From positions 186,001 through 250,000 of the forward strand of contig JAMBUN010000140.1 of NCBI GenBank assembly GCA_030271035.1: a stretch of 64,000 nt of DNA. The letters are read 5' to 3'. This document shows positions 10,923 to 21,737 of the stretch, one piece after another (position 1 is the first letter of the stretch; each line of letters begins with the position of its first letter). A model generated the notes under the pieces. That model saw nothing but the letters and a program-made list of their open reading frames with translations. It was not told where the DNA came from and did no database searches. Both the position numbers and the translations under genes were made by a program. The DNA is from Microascus cirrosus (lineage: Eukaryota; Ascomycota; Sordariomycetes; Microascales; Microascaceae).

Positions 10923-11276
10923 ATGAAGCTTACTGTCGCCGCTCTCTTAGGCATCGCTTTTGCTTCGGATTCCTACCCGTCTTGCGGCGGCCTCACACCT
11001 GAAGCGAACGTATGCGAGAGTGGGACCTGCATTTCGGACCCGCGGACGGAAGGATGCGGGCTCGCATGTGACGAGCCGGGAATTTGCGTTGGTGAGGACG
11101 TGCCTCGGTGTGGTGGATACGAGGGAAAGCAATGTCCGGGGGGCCTGGCGTGCTTTGATGATCCAGGAGATGACTGTGATCCGGAGAATGGGGGGTTTGA
11201 TTGCTCGGGGCTGTGCTTGGAGGAATTGGAAATAGTAGAAGAAGCAGAAGAAGACGGAGAAGAAGAAGGGGTGTAG
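10923..11276 (+). CDS. Small secreted cysteine-rich protein
   Basis: Single exon, 117 aa. A signal peptide is visible (MKLTVAALLGIAFA, cleavage likely before SDSYPSC). The mature part has 12 Cys in about 85 residues, arranged as two tandem six-Cys modules. Each begins CGG and continues C..G..C..DP..C..C..C: the first runs from CGGLTPEANVCESGTC to PGIC, the second from CGGYEGKQCPGGLACFDDPG to CSGLC. The last 17 residues are almost all Glu/Asp. The second module resembles widespread small secreted proteins of ascomycetes; function (inhibitor, effector or cell-wall associated) is unknown. Extracellular and disulfide-rich is the supported inference. Confidence 0.8.
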   Translation: MKLTVAALLGIAFASDSYPSCGGLTPEANVCESGTCISDPRTEGCGLACDEPGICVGEDVPRCGGYEGKQCPGGLACFDDPGDDCDPENGGFDCSGLCLEELEIVEEAEEDGEEEGV

Positions 11277-11473
11277 TGGAATGGTTTAGTCTAAAGGGCG
11301 AATCATCGTGTTTTTCTTGGATCAACTACTTGATTAAAAGGCGAAGAGTCCCGCGAGTGAGTGCAAGCTGAGGTGTAGGTGGAATCAACCCGAGGCAGAA
11401 TCAAGGATAACAAGGCGAGGGCATGTCACTCCAATTCTGATCTTACTGTCACTACCCTAACTTCTTCTCTGCA

Positions 11474-12424
11474 TCATATATAACGTTGGAAATGATGGGC
11501 AAAGATCTCTTGCCGGTTATAATGTCCAGCATAGTCGAGGCCGTACTTGCCCTTGATGAGAGCGTCTTTCCCAACCTCAGCGTACAATATTCTCTCTCCT
11601 GCGTCCTCAAGCGGGCCGGCAATGATTGCTCCCCCCGGACCAACGATCGTCGCACGACGCTTCTGTTTCTCCGCCCTCAAAAACTCCTTGACTTCTGGCG
11701 CAGTCTCATACCTCTCCAGGGCAGCGTCGTCGACCAAGGCGACAGAGTTGATGACATAGCACATCAATGAAGTCGCTAGCCCTCCGCTGATGGTATGAAC
11801 CATGGCTTGGAGATCACTCCCGGGCCCGAAATGCGATGGCCAGGAAGCCACGTGGATGACCGGATAGTTGAGGCCCAAAGAGTACTGAGCCAACGGATTC
11901 CCATTCTCCCCGCAGATGAGACCGCTCAGCGCTCCAAAGGGAGTCGTCACCGATGCCGCGCTGCCAGTCTCTCCTGGCGCATGTATGAGGCGCTCTCCAA
12001 CTGTCGGGACGTATTTCTGGTGCTTGTGAAGCAGGGAGCCATCGGGCCCGAAGAAAAGCTGGGTGTTGAAGAGAGTGCCTGTTGTATTGGGCCGGCGCTC
12101 GTTGATCCCGACCACGGCATAGATCTCAGCCTCTTTGCACGCTGCGGCTATGGCGTCCGTCTCGGGGCCGGGAACCTCTACGGATTGTTGGAACTGCTCG
12201 AGGAAGAGCGACGTAGCGGGTTCGCCGCTGAGGGGGAGGACTTCGACCCAGCCGGGGTGGCCGGGGATGAAGCCTTCCGGGAAACCGATGACCTGGGCAC
12301 CGTTTCTTCCGGCCTCGAGGATTAGAGAGCACACCTTTGCTGTCGTTGCTTCTTTGTTGAAGTGGACAGGCGCCGCTTGCACTGCGGCAAGCTTGATTCT
12401 GGTGTCCGAACGTGCCGATGACAT
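11474..12424 (-). CDS. Nitrilase-family carbon-nitrogen hydrolase
   Basis: Single exon, 316 aa. The CN-hydrolase fold is evident with its catalytic triad: E50 in GFPEGFIPGHP, K137 in HKHQKYVPT and C171 in LICGENGNP. The first and second motifs match nitrilase-branch enzymes (R-CN to acid and ammonia). The cysteine motif reads C-G-E-N where classical nitrilases have C-W-E-N. At 316 residues it is shorter than most fungal nitrilases and cyanide hydratases (about 340-370), the difference being a short C-terminus. Predicted cytosolic. Substrate cannot be told; aliphatic or arylaceto-nitriles are both possible. Divergent from the OB-fold gene. Confidence 0.9.
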   Translation of the reverse strand: MSSARSDTRIKLAAVQAAPVHFNKEATTAKVCSLILEAGRNGAQVIGFPEGFIPGHPGWVEVLPLSGEPATSLFLEQFQQSVEVPGPETDAIAAACKEAEIYAVVGINERRPNTTGTLFNTQLFFGPDGSLLHKHQKYVPTVGERLIHAPGETGSAASVTTPFGALSGLICGENGNPLAQYSLGLNYPVIHVASWPSHFGPGSDLQAMVHTISGGLATSLMCYVINSVALVDDAALERYETAPEVKEFLRAEKQKRRATIVGPGGAIIAGPLEDAGERILYAEVGKDALIKGKYGLDYAGHYNRQEIFAHHFQRYI

Positions 12425-13025
12425 GCTTGGATAGTATTGTGATATATGAGTAGCAATGCTTTCCCTCCCTTAATAGAAGAGGATTAAGCAAGTAGCCATT
12501 GTTGTTATCATCGTAATGGGAGAGGCGGGTATTAGTCCCTTTCCTTCTGCATATTTTGACATGAGGGCGACATGTCAAGCTACGCCCTTCCAAATCAGCC
12601 CAGGTCAAAATAGGCCCTACAGTGGCTTGCTGCGTGGTCTACAACGAGAACCCGTGGACAATACGGGCGCTGCTTCAGCGGGAGTTGTCCGCCGCCGTCG
12701 TCTCGCTCCATCTCTGGTGAAGACTAGCCGGCATACGTGGGGAAGAAAGAAAATGTGTTGGGATGGAAATTAATGGAAACTATGTTTTCGGAGAGAAGGG
12801 GGGCGGAGACGGACGTAGAAGCGAGGTGCGTTGGTGTTAGTGGGAGGAGCACTGATGGCATAGCAGCTTGGCGGGGTAGGCGAAGCCTATTTCCGACATT
12901 TACAGTGTGTATCGTTCATCCCACCTCGCCCGAGCAACACTTTCCCTCACGACAACCAGAGCCACTTTCATTTGGACCTCCGGTTTTATCATCCCGTCTT
13001 GTCGAGTCCGCTCAACAATGCACCA
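12425..13025. other. Divergent promoter, no gene seen
   Basis: Upstream of both the nitrilase and the OB-fold gene. Open frames crossing into 13.0-13.3 kb on the plus strand are shadows of the OB-fold gene. Confidence 0.45.
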
Positions 13026-14021
13026 ATGCCCAAAGTCGTAATCTATGCTGGCGCCCCCGATGCCTCGGCCCTCAACTGGTCCCTTCCCCTCCACGACACA
13101 TTCACGCACCCGCTCTCATCCCTCCTCAGCCCGGAACCATCCGCCGTCCCACCGCCGCCATCCGGCTCTGTAGCCCCGTCTGGTCCGGCATGGCGCTCCG
13201 TCCCGTTGGAATGGGCACCGCTCAAGACCGGCTGCACGCAGCAGACCCCTTCGTCCAACGCCCCCTTCCCATCCTTCCTCCACCCACAGTTCTCGCAGGC
13301 ATCTTATGTCTCCGTCGAGGACGAGGAAGAAGCTGAGGACGATGAGCTGAGCCAGTTCTACGAGTTCTCCATCACAGCATATGACTCGCAACCACACTCT
13401 CAGCTAACTGGCCTGGACGGCGCCTCCGAGTCTTTCGCCTCAGACTACTCGGTCGCTCCATCGCTAGAGCCTGGCATCGGCCCCGATCCCACCGACCTCT
13501 CAGAGCTCCGTCCGCCACCGGGGAAGCCGGACGCTTCACAACCCGTGGCCCTCCTCGTGGGAATCATCTCCCTAGCCGCGAAAACAGTGCAGACGCGCTT
13601 TGGTGAGCGAGACTTGGTGGAGCTTCTCGTAGGAGACGACACGCGATCTGCCTTTCAGCTAACTCTCTGGCTCGGACCCCCCGGTACTGTCTCCGAGCTA
13701 TCACGGTCCGCCACGAAGTTGCATGTTGGCGACGTAGTGCTCGTGCAGGGTGTCGCAATTGGGACTTTCAGGGGGCGCGTTTACGGGCAGAGTACGAGGG
13801 GCGGGATGGGGACGCGGGTGTTTCTCCTGTTCCGAGAGCGTGAGGGTGAGGGGGAAGAAAGGGGCCATTATTCCTGGGGGGATATAATAGCAGAAGGGGA
13901 CGTGCATCCGCAGCTCGGGAAGACGAGAAGAGTGAGGAGGTGGATGAGGGGGGTTGACATGGGGTTTATCGAGGGGACGGGCGAAGACGAAGACTGCATG
14001 CCCAACGACACGCTGGAATAG
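13026..14021 (+). CDS. OB-fold nucleic-acid-binding-like protein
   Basis: Single exon, 331 aa, starting at the first in-frame ATG (MPKVVIYAGAPDASALNW). The N-terminal strand and TGAPD/YAGAPD-like motif, a disordered Pro/Ser-rich linker, an acidic patch (EDEEEAEDDELSQFYEF) and a C-terminal OB-fold (about residues 180-285: VALLVGIISLAAKTVQTRF, VELLVGDDTRSAFQLTLWLG, VGDVVLVQGVAIGTFRGRVYGQ) occur in the order of an unnamed Pezizomycotina OB-fold family. The strand following VGD and the GRVYGQS turn are typical OB landmarks. Single-stranded nucleic-acid binding is the likely activity, possibly in DNA maintenance; this is inference. No membrane or export signal. Confidence 0.85.
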   Translation: MPKVVIYAGAPDASALNWSLPLHDTFTHPLSSLLSPEPSAVPPPPSGSVAPSGPAWRSVPLEWAPLKTGCTQQTPSSNAPFPSFLHPQFSQASYVSVEDEEEAEDDELSQFYEFSITAYDSQPHSQLTGLDGASESFASDYSVAPSLEPGIGPDPTDLSELRPPPGKPDASQPVALLVGIISLAAKTVQTRFGERDLVELLVGDDTRSAFQLTLWLGPPGTVSELSRSATKLHVGDVVLVQGVAIGTFRGRVYGQSTRGGMGTRVFLLFREREGEGEERGHYSWGDIIAEGDVHPQLGKTRRVRRWMRGVDMGFIEGTGEDEDCMPNDTLE

Positions 14022-14168
14022 GAGATCTTGACCCGAAAGGGGGTGTCTGTTATATGCGTCTATTCGTCATCTTTACGGCAAAAGCACAAGAGCGGGGGTA
14101 TTATCTTTATCGTACAACCCACAAGTACAGCGCCAGATGCTTCTCAACCTCCGACTCGATTAACCAAC

Positions 14169-16402
14169 TTAGACCTCTGCGGGAGTATTTGCCCCCTGAG
14201 AATTCCCTCCCTGGGGCTTCTTTACGCTCCGCCACCTCATCCCTAAGACCGCAAAGAAAGCCACCACACCCGCCGCGACCGAGATATAGAACGTATCTCT
14301 GATACCGCTCATGTACGCCTCCAGCACCGTGGGGATCGCGTCCTCGGCCCCCATATTCTGGAGCATACCGCGCACTTCGGACGCACCCGCGTTGATGAAC
14401 ATGAGCGGGTCCACGCCGAGGCGCGCGAGGGTGGGGTCAGCGGCGACGCCGTCGACGAGACCGTTCTGGAAGAGGGTCTGCGCGACGGCGATGAAGACGG
14501 CGCCGCCGAGCGCCTGGAAGAACTGCATACATGCAGTGGCGACGGGGACGTCGTCTAAGGAGAGGGTTGTTTGTACGACAAGGACGGCGAGCTGGAAGCC
14601 GGAACCCGTGCCGAGGCCTGGTGGGTGTTAGTCTTAGTGTCACGACTTGCGGTTGGGTCTGAGCGTTTCGTCTGGAGAGGGGGGTGGGTAAGTGGCCTGT
14701 GGAGTGGGATATTACCTGTCAGGACCTGGTACCCGAACCACTCCCGCATTGGGCTCTCCACATCAAGCGTCGTCAGCATGCCGGAGCCGACGCTGAGGAG
14801 CACCATGCACGGGATGACGACGGGGTTGTAGTAGCCGACGTATGTGATCAGCCCTCCGGAGACCATGGAGCAGATTACGACGGCGAGGAGCAACGGGATG
14901 AGCTTGATTCCGGCATCGATGGCAGAGTCACCCTTGATGGCTTGGAAGTAGAGAGCTAGGAGAGTCAATTAGCGTTCACCGGCGATGGGACAAGACGTAA
15001 GGACGCAGAGGAAAAGACAGGCCGGGGTTGGGAAAGACTCACAGAGGTAATATACGAGCGGGAAGAAAGCCGCGCCAAACACAAAAGCGAACACCATCGC
15101 CAACCCAAGATCCCTATTCTTAAAGAACCTAGGCGGCAGCGTCGCCCCATCACCCTTCCACAGCTGAATCCCAATGAAGATAGCAATCATCCCGCCGAAC
15201 CCACAGAACAGTCCGATGATGGTCGCGCTGTTCCAGGCGTACTCCGTACCGCCCCACTGCAGCGCCAGGAGGAGCATGATGATGGCGGGAAGGAAGACGG
15301 CGGTGCCGGGGAGGTCGAGCTCGAGAACGCGGGCGACAAAGGAGAGGCGGCGCGGGTTGCGGTCGCCTTTGAGGTGTAGGACGAGGGTGATGGTGGCCAT
15401 GGCGAGGGCGCCGACGGGGAGGTTGATGTAGAAGCACCAGCGCCAGGTGACGTTATCGGTGAAGGCACCGCCGAGGAGGGGGCCCGCGACGCTCTGGGGG
15501 GTGTCAAGGGGGGCCTTTGGAAGGTTTGGGAAGGAAGAGGGGTCAAGGTGACTTACAGCTATTCCCCACATGCTAGAGATGATGCCGAAGGCCAAGGGGC
15601 GTTGTCTCAGGGGCACTGTATCGTTAGTCGTTGCAGGGAAGTGAAGTGTATCAACTAGGCTTACTCGTATTCGCAAGAATCACGATTCCGCCAGAGAACA
15701 TTCCTGCAGTCCCAATCTGCACCCATTAGTCCTCATCTTCACTGTGAGACTCGGGGCCAAAGAAGCCACTCACACCAGCGATGGCCCGCCCAACGATGAA
15801 AGTCGTCGAGTTCTTTGCAACAGCGCAGATCAGGCTCCCCACCTCGAATATGAAGACGGCCCCGAGGAAGGACAGCTTGATGTCGAAACGCTTGTAAATG
15901 TTCCCGAACATAGGCTGCAGAGCCGTGGTGGTGAGGAAATAGGCCGAGCCATCTGTCATGGTCAGCCAAGACCCCTCAACCTCCTAATAGTACAATCATG
16001 GGAGACCAAAACTGCTTCGGACTTACACCATCCCTACGCATAGTCAGCAAGCAAGATGGAAGTGAAGCGAGTGGTAGAGTAACGCACAATATCCTTCACA
16101 CTCTGATACTCCGCCGTAATGGCACCCAGCGCCGGCGCGATGATAGTCTGATCCAGAGCAACAAGGAAGATGGCAAGGCACAGTGCCATGATGAGCAACA
16201 CCAGCTTCAAGCCCTTGAGGTAGTTGATCGTCTCGTCGAACTCCTCGGTCCCATCTTTTGTCTCGGCCGGGGCGTCCGGCTCCTTCTCGAGTGACGGTTT
16301 CTCGGTGGGGACGGCGGAGTCGACCTTTGTCTTTGTGGAGTTGGTGTCGGAGACGGCCCCATCTGGGGACTCCTTCTTGAAGAAGTTCTTGAGTAAGGAC
16401 AT
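14169..16402 (-). CDS. DHA2-type MFS drug/toxin efflux transporter
   Basis: Eight exons: 16088-16402, 16027-16033, 15774-15952, 15665-15716, 15557-15615, 15043-15493, 14716-14955, 14169-14617; 583 aa. An acidic/Lys-rich cytosolic N-terminus (1-70) precedes about 14 membrane segments. Diagnostic DHA2 signatures appear once spliced: LDQTIIAPAL (helix 1), DIGWYGSAYFLTTTALQPMFG (read across the 7-nt exon), VGRAIAGIGTAGMFSGG, the motif-C-like GPLLGGAFTDNVTWRWCFYI and YYLSLYFQAIKGDS. The family exports fungal toxins, azoles and other hydrophobic compounds in exchange for protons at the plasma membrane. No biosynthetic genes adjoin, so the substrate is unknown. Exon 2, only GGATGGT, is needed to build the conserved G-W-Y. 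Confidence 0.92.
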
Positions 16403-18454
16403 GTTTTGGAGGGAATGAGGTCCTTTTTTGCCTCGTATTCCAGGGTCCCTATAAAGAAAGCAAAGTGATCTTTTCAAATATTAAGTGTGGCGAAGACGTC
16501 AAGGACAACGGGCAGGTCTTGTGTCAACTGAACGAGGCTTGAAACCGGCTTATATCTCCCCAGCTCAGCCCTACCAAAACCGGCCTCTCAAACGGAAGCC
16601 CGGAAGACCTCGAGGCGGGAACCACAAGATCTAGCAAACGAAGAACCAACAGGTCGGCGCTGGAGCTCCCGTTCCCGTCCAATTTCATTAATAGTGTACC
16701 CTAATAAAGGGAGAAAGAGCATCTTGCAAACGGGAGACATCAGAAGACATGTCGGCGGAAACACCTCCGCCCCTCCGAACAGACCGGAAAGGCCTTCTCC
16801 CCTATAGCGTTATGCTGTTTTTCGTACCAAATCAAAATTTTGCTGCCTAAAAGCCCTTCGCAGAATGGAACACACTATTGCCCCATAGGGTGCGTCGTAT
16901 TCTCTCGTTTAGCACTCGTCTCCCCTGCAATTCCGTGGGCGTCGCACAAGGAGCCGGCAGGGTTCGCGTGGAAAATTTGTCCAGCCGGCGAATGACGGGT
17001 GCCATGTGAGCCCTTCATTTCTGGCCGGTAACCAGTAAAAGGGCGGCACGGACGCCTCACTCGCGAAATATCGGGTGGGGAGGGATAGTGTCAGTTCTCA
17101 TTCCGACGTACGTCGGCGACATGGGCTCCGTGCGTTATGGGAGATCTGGTTGAGTCATCGCGGCCTCTTATCCCCGATTTGCCGATGGCGGTTTTACGCG
17201 TGAAAATTCGCCGGGGGTGGTGTTTGCTGAACCTTGAATGGGGGAATGCTGGGGAGACTGCAGCCCGGGTTCATTGGCGGACCATTTCCCTCTTTTGGCA
17301 GTTTAGGAAGACCTGGGACACCCACGCGCCAAAATAAAAAATTTCCCTGGAAGACGGGAAGGGGAACCCCCCTCTTCCGGCGCGGAGCAGGAGGAATCAT
17401 TCCGCCGACTCTGACTGACTACCGGGACGGGTCTGAGAACCCGCCCCCACCATTCTACCCCCCCAAAAATGATGAGACCCACAATATCGGGACCCGGGAA
17501 ACCCACCATCTCCGACATCAGCCGCAGGCCTCGCTCCCTGCGTCTTGACGTCACGGAGCGGCTCTCGCGCAATAACTCATATACAACTCCCACGCATAAT
17601 GACCAAGGGACGAGCGTATGATATCCCCGTTAACCGTCAAAGTACTCATGCCCAAAAGGTGCCCGAGCGCTTCAATCCTCCTTTTATTCCCAACAGCTCG
17701 CAAAACAGACACATCCGGCGTCCAGACCTCCGATCCTGACCAGGACCCACAAACCGCCCGTGTCTCCACGTCCGGACCGACCCTCTTCTCCACAACCCAG
17801 CCCAGAATCTAACGGTTGTTTCCACCGGGTTTAGGCTTAATCGCACACACGCACTTCACCCTGACCTTTCTTAGCAAGCTTGATTTTTGAGTAGCTTTTA
17901 TGTTTGCGGGAATTGGCTGTGAAATCATTTTATTAGGAGGGAGAAGAAGCCTTCATGGTGACAACGGATTCGTCTAGACTTATCGACCGAGTTTCGATGG
18001 CCCATGGTTGGAATCTCCTTCACATCCACTCATACATGGACCCTAGGGTTACTCATCAAGACATGATACTCCGAGTGCTCGAGTGGTGTCCATGCTGCAC
18101 ATTAACTAGCTTTGAGTCTGAACTTGTTCATCTCGACTCCTCAAATCACCGGTATTTTGGTTCATTGAGATGAATGACATTCTATTCCCCTATTCTCCTT
18201 CACTGTCGTATCCCTGTCCCTGTTTCCTCCTTCCTTTCCTCCCCTTTTCCCCCTGTTTTCGTTTCCGGCCATGAACCCCATGAGAAGTGCCAAGCCGGCA
18301 CCATATCTTGGTGACCTGATCAGCTAGAAATGGCAATACACCGGATTCCAAGAACATGCCGATTATTGGAAAATCTCGACTCTCATCCCCCAGTAGAAGC
18401 TGATAAATCACGAACTCTCCGCCTGAATTCTCCTTCGCTTCTGCCGTCCACCCC
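16403..18454. other. Gene-poor 2-kb spacer
   Basis: Lies upstream of the MFS gene and downstream of Argonaute. Several overlapping short frames on both strands (for example 17234-17548, 17545-17812) lack domains or splice-linked partners. No repeat ends, target-site duplication or transposase relic was noticed. It probably contains the exporter's promoter and the 3' UTR of Argonaute. Confidence 0.45.
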
Positions 18455-21400
18455 TCAGATGTAATACATGTCGTTTTGGAGATTCTGATGAACCTTCCAA
18501 GGGCCCTGGCCGTCGTGGGCAAGCGCACCCCGGTGGATCCGGACGCGCTCACACACAATGTCGGCGTAGTACGCCGGCGGGCAGATGCTCACTGCGCGAG
18601 TGGCTCGGCCGAACATATAACAAAGATCATGGGTGATCGTCTCCAGTTTCGTGGCGGCACCCTGATGATATTTCTCCCGGAAAATCTCGTCAAGAAGAAC
18701 CGTGTAGTGAGCTGGGCGAGTCGTCCCTATGTACAAACGTGAGTATTAATGATAAAGAACGAGACATGGTCTGCAGCCCACCTACCTTGTATGCAATCGT
18801 GAGCTGCCAGGTAGAAATCCCAGTATCGCGCCTGCGTAACGCCACGGTCCACTACCGTTCCCGGCCGAATGTTGCCGGATTTGCTCGTCTTGTCTTGTGC
18901 TGTGGGATAAAATCTAGTGTGATGACGCTTCACCGACACAATAATCGAGATTTTGGGCTGTGCGTTCGGTGGGTATCGATTGTGCTCTCTGCATGCAGCG
19001 CGCATCTTTGGCAACTCCTTCTCCAACACTTGTTGGAACTGGCCCTCGGATACTCCGTCTCGGTAGACGATGATGTTCTTAGGGGATGCGCCGTTCTTCT
19101 TTTTCCACAGGTCGATCCTGGACCCAAAAGCCCCCTGGAGTTGGTTGTCCTCGCAGACCTCCACACGGCTGGCATGCACCCAGGCCGTGGCAGGCCACTG
19201 GTTAATATGTTTGTCGATGCTCGCAACAAGCCCCACGATGCTAGGCATTGCTGACTCCGGTCCGTCCGCCTTCTTATTGCCCTTCTTGTTGCTGGACCTC
19301 TTCTCTGGAACACCCGTCGGATGAGTAACATCGTAACCCACGAGCATCGTGTCCCCAGCCTTGATTAGCCCGACGCTGTCCTCAAAGTAGTGGTTAATAC
19401 CTCCCAGTTTCAAATTCCACTTCAGAGCGACGTTCCCGAAGTACTGGGGTGATGTGCGCTGCGCCTTCTTCCAGTCCATGCATACCGCATGGATCCCAAG
19501 ATGGACTTCGCATACTCGCTTGATAGAAGCATAGAGGCTAGTGTCCTTATTGAGAAAAACAAGGGCAATCTGCGGTGGGCGCGGTCCGAGACTGCTCTTG
19601 AGGGTCTGGAGCATCTTTCTTTCCTCGAAACGAGAATCACACCTGATTACTTCCCGGGGTTCGGGCTGTTGAGCCAAGTTGAGCCCACATTTCTCGTTGG
19701 CATGATGATGAAACTTCATGGCCACCTCCCTGATCTGGTCATTTCTGATGTGTGGAGCCAGCATCGCAACGCAGGCCCAACTGACTTTACCGGTAATAGG
19801 ATTTGCGAACTTCTGGCCGGCCATGTTCCAGGCACCGTGTGCAACTCGAGGTTTGGCACCTCCGTGATATTTGATCATCGGTGCCGGCAGTTCGCGGCCA
19901 TGGACAGTGATTAGACTCTGGTCAATTTCAAGGCCGAACTCGTCCTAGTATTGGTGTGAGAAGCTTGCAAGAAAATCAAGACAACGGGGGGGTTGGGGAA
20001 AACACGTACAAGCAGAGACTCTTGGTGGCGGAGAAGCTGCCGGCTTCGAACCGTGATGAAGTGATGATTATCGCCGGGCTTACGGCATGCGAAATTGATC
20101 ATGGTCTCCGCATCAGTGTCGTTGAGTTTAGTCTTTAAAGCCGTGGATAAAACCTTGCAGAACTCTGCAGGCGTGAACCTCGGTCGAGTGGGCGTTCCGG
20201 TATTCAAGAGGGGCCAGTTCTCATTGAGGTCGACTCTGTATTCTGGCCATTCATGTTAGCACCACGACCGCTTTCGATCATCTACACGAGCCACTTACTC
20301 GTCTTGTAGTGCTCCCGCACACTGATCCACTCATTTCCGTTCCGGAAAAAGATTTGGGCAGGGCCGGGAATGTTCGCATCTTTGGCGATCCTCACATATT
20401 CGTCGGGAACTCCATCCCCTTGGAATATGCCTATGATCGTCTTGCGCTGGGTCTTCATCTCGTCGTCATCGACACCCTTGAACCGATATTCTACACGAGC
20501 CCTGCTCAGCAGTCTCGCCATTGTGTCGAACGTAAAATCCCGATTGCGGCGGTCAATTCTGGCTGCTTCAAAGTAGGTCGAGACCCTTCCTTCAAGGCGA
20601 AACACCCCATATGTGACGTTGGTATTTAGGAGTAGGCGACCTGTTGAGAGGCGTAAACTCTGGAAATATCCTCGACAAATACCGACCAGGCCGTAGAAAA
20701 GATCCCGCCGTTCCCCAAGGGTGTTCCCGTTACTGTTAGTGATAGGGGCGGTATTGAAGAACCGTTTCGAACCGATGACCGAGACAGCGGCATCACCTCG
20801 AGCAGTGTGGCCCAAGACAACATTCAGGGCGTCCACAGCATCTTCGAACTTAGGGCATTGAGAGTCCTCGTCTTTCATGTCTCGGATGTAGCGCATCATC
20901 TCGCTAAGATCAATCGACAGGCCTCCCCCAAGAGACACGACGTAAGTGCCGTCACACATTGTGACCTCTGTGGAATCATTAGGCAAGTTTATGGGTTTGG
21001 TCGCCACCACTTTGGACTTCAGCTCTGTCGCCAAGGCAATAGTCGGGTTGGACTCTTTGATTTGGTGGCATGCCTCGGAGATGATATCGGCCAGCGGCGG
21101 GCCCTTGACAAGCCTTCCGGCATGTTTAGAGCTAGGTTCGTTTCCCGTCTCTCCCTTGGGGGGGTCTGAAGAAGCATGTCTCGACTCCTGAACCTGCTTC
21201 ACCTCAATGTTATAGACCCAGAGGGGTTTCTTGTCACACAGGTTGACGGCGAACGAGTTCGCCCAGAGCTTGACTTTTCCGCCCTGAGTCCCAAAAGCGG
21301 GTCTTTCGGGTAGCGTTATAAGGGAATCCTGGATCTTCCCCCGGGCCATCTTGCTCTCAGCAGAGTAGAAGTTGTCTTCAATATTGTGGATGGACTGAGA

Positions 21401-21737
21401 GGGCTCAGGCGAACTGGAACTCTATGTGAGCATGTCGCCACAGCCATACCTAGAATAAAAGGACGACTTACTGATCAGGAAGCGGGTGCGGTTCTTCCTT
21501 GTCTTGGCTTCTGCCGCTACCGCCTGGCTGGGAAATGAAACCACGACCTCCGCCGCGACCTCTAGACCCGCCACGGTTTTCACCACGATAACTTCCGCCT
21601 CCACGGTCACCCCGTACCCTCCTATGGCCGCCTCTATCATCACCTCCATCACCTCCACCACCACGTCCCTGGCCTTCGCCGCCTCCGCGACCGCCGCGGC
21701 CACCACGAGGCCCGCAGGCTGCACCTCGATTACCCAT
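18455..21737 (-). CDS. Argonaute, slicer residues intact
   Basis: Five exons (21472-21737, 20299-21413, 20010-20242, 18786-19944, 18455-18726), 1014 aa. Residues 1-85 are a Gly/Arg-rich RGG-type tail. The N domain (VKLWANSFAVNLCDKKPLWV), the linker-1 region (LRLSTGRLLLNTNVTYGVF), PAZ (about 390-520), MID (about 600-690) and PIWI follow. The PIWI tetrad is complete: D743 (VGYDVTHP), E800 (SRVEVCED), D834 (YRDGVSEGQF) and H931 (RPAHYTVL, in the last exon); the protein ends MYYI, like the usual MYF[AL] tail. It should be a guide-loaded slicer of the QDE-2/SMS-2 type acting in cytoplasmic RNA silencing (quelling). First-intron 3' site chosen at TTCCAG because it alone gives the right phase with a canonical site. 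Confidence 0.95.

Noticed and set aside
12737..13336. 199-codon plus-strand frame
   Set aside because: Overlaps the well-supported OB-fold gene in another frame and has no features.
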